From an uncultured Eubacteriales bacterium (GTDB lineage Bacteria > Bacillota > Clostridia > Peptostreptococcales > Anaerovoracaceae), in contig CADBSL010000094.1 in NCBI GenBank assembly GCA_902797345.1, positions 1 to 13,762 of the forward strand: a DNA stretch of 13,762 nt, given 5' to 3'. Position 1 is the first letter of the stretch. Each line of letters starts with the position of its first letter. A model generated the notes under the pieces. The model was not told where the DNA came from and did not search any database. It saw only the letters and a program-made list of their open reading frames with translations. Position numbers and translations under genes: made by a program. Positions 13,734 through 13,762 of this stretch are shown in pieces.

Positions 13734-13756
13734 ATTCCTAGTAAAACACTAGGAAT
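13734..13756. promoter_or_regulatory. Candidate operator 2, ATTCCTAGT-N5-ACTAGGAAT
   Basis: Perfect 9-bp inverted arms at 13734-13742 and 13748-13756 around AAAAC. It begins right after the -10 box and covers the expected transcription start, the position of a classical repressor operator. It holds the second CCTA-N9-TAGG core (13737-13753), 36 bp centre to centre from the first. Confidence 0.6.
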
Positions 13757-13762
13757 TAAAAA

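Overview
The window looks like chromosome of an anaerobic Gram-positive bacterium of the Clostridia (Bacillota). The signs are purine-rich Shine-Dalgarno sites with 7-10 nt spacing, consensus sigma-A-type promoters, a lipoprotein-type solute-binding protein, an S-layer-anchored surface protein, class II aldolase and moderately GC-rich coding sequence. The genus cannot be fixed from the sequence; relatives of Anaerovoracaceae or Lachnospiraceae are a guess. There are no tRNA or rRNA genes, insertion sequences, phage genes or CRISPR arrays.

Layout. (1) 2-1351, +: the 3' part of a surface protein with an SLH domain followed by a complete serpin. (2) 1366-7160: a divergent regulator/catabolic unit. 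A PucR-family regulator lies on the minus strand. Opposite it is a three-gene plus-strand operon: NCS1 nucleobase/hydantoin-type permease, DUF917 (S-methyl-thiohydantoin desulfurase-like) protein, and a short HyuA-type hydantoinase/oxoprolinase ATPase. The 207-bp divergent promoter region is full of inverted repeats. (3) 7291-8116: a strong promoter, two small unknown membrane proteins in tandem and a bidirectional terminator. (4) 8143-9521, minus: class II fructose-bisphosphate aldolase followed by a NUDIX hydrolase. (5) 9522-9828: a divergent intergenic region with a heptanucleotide tandem repeat, a consensus promoter and a leader hairpin. (6) 9829-11211: citrate synthase. (7) 11254-13690: a polar amino-acid ABC importer (binding lipoprotein, attenuator hairpin, permease, ATPase, strong terminator). 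(8) 13695-13756: a near-consensus promoter with paired palindromic operators, for a gene beyond the right edge.

How they work together. The most distinctive module is PucR/NCS1/DUF917/HyuA. It reads as a ligand-controlled uptake and breakdown route for a cyclic ureide, hydantoin, thiohydantoin or nucleobase compound. The permease would import it, DUF917 would act on the heterocycle (possibly leaving a hydantoin), and the ATP-dependent HyuA-like enzyme would open the ring. The substrate is not established. Aldolase and citrate synthase belong to central carbon metabolism, and the ABC system to amino-acid uptake.

Start sites were re-chosen by ribosome-binding-site spacing for four genes: HyuA-like 5610, aldolase 9521, citrate synthase 9829 and ABC ATPase GTG 12902.
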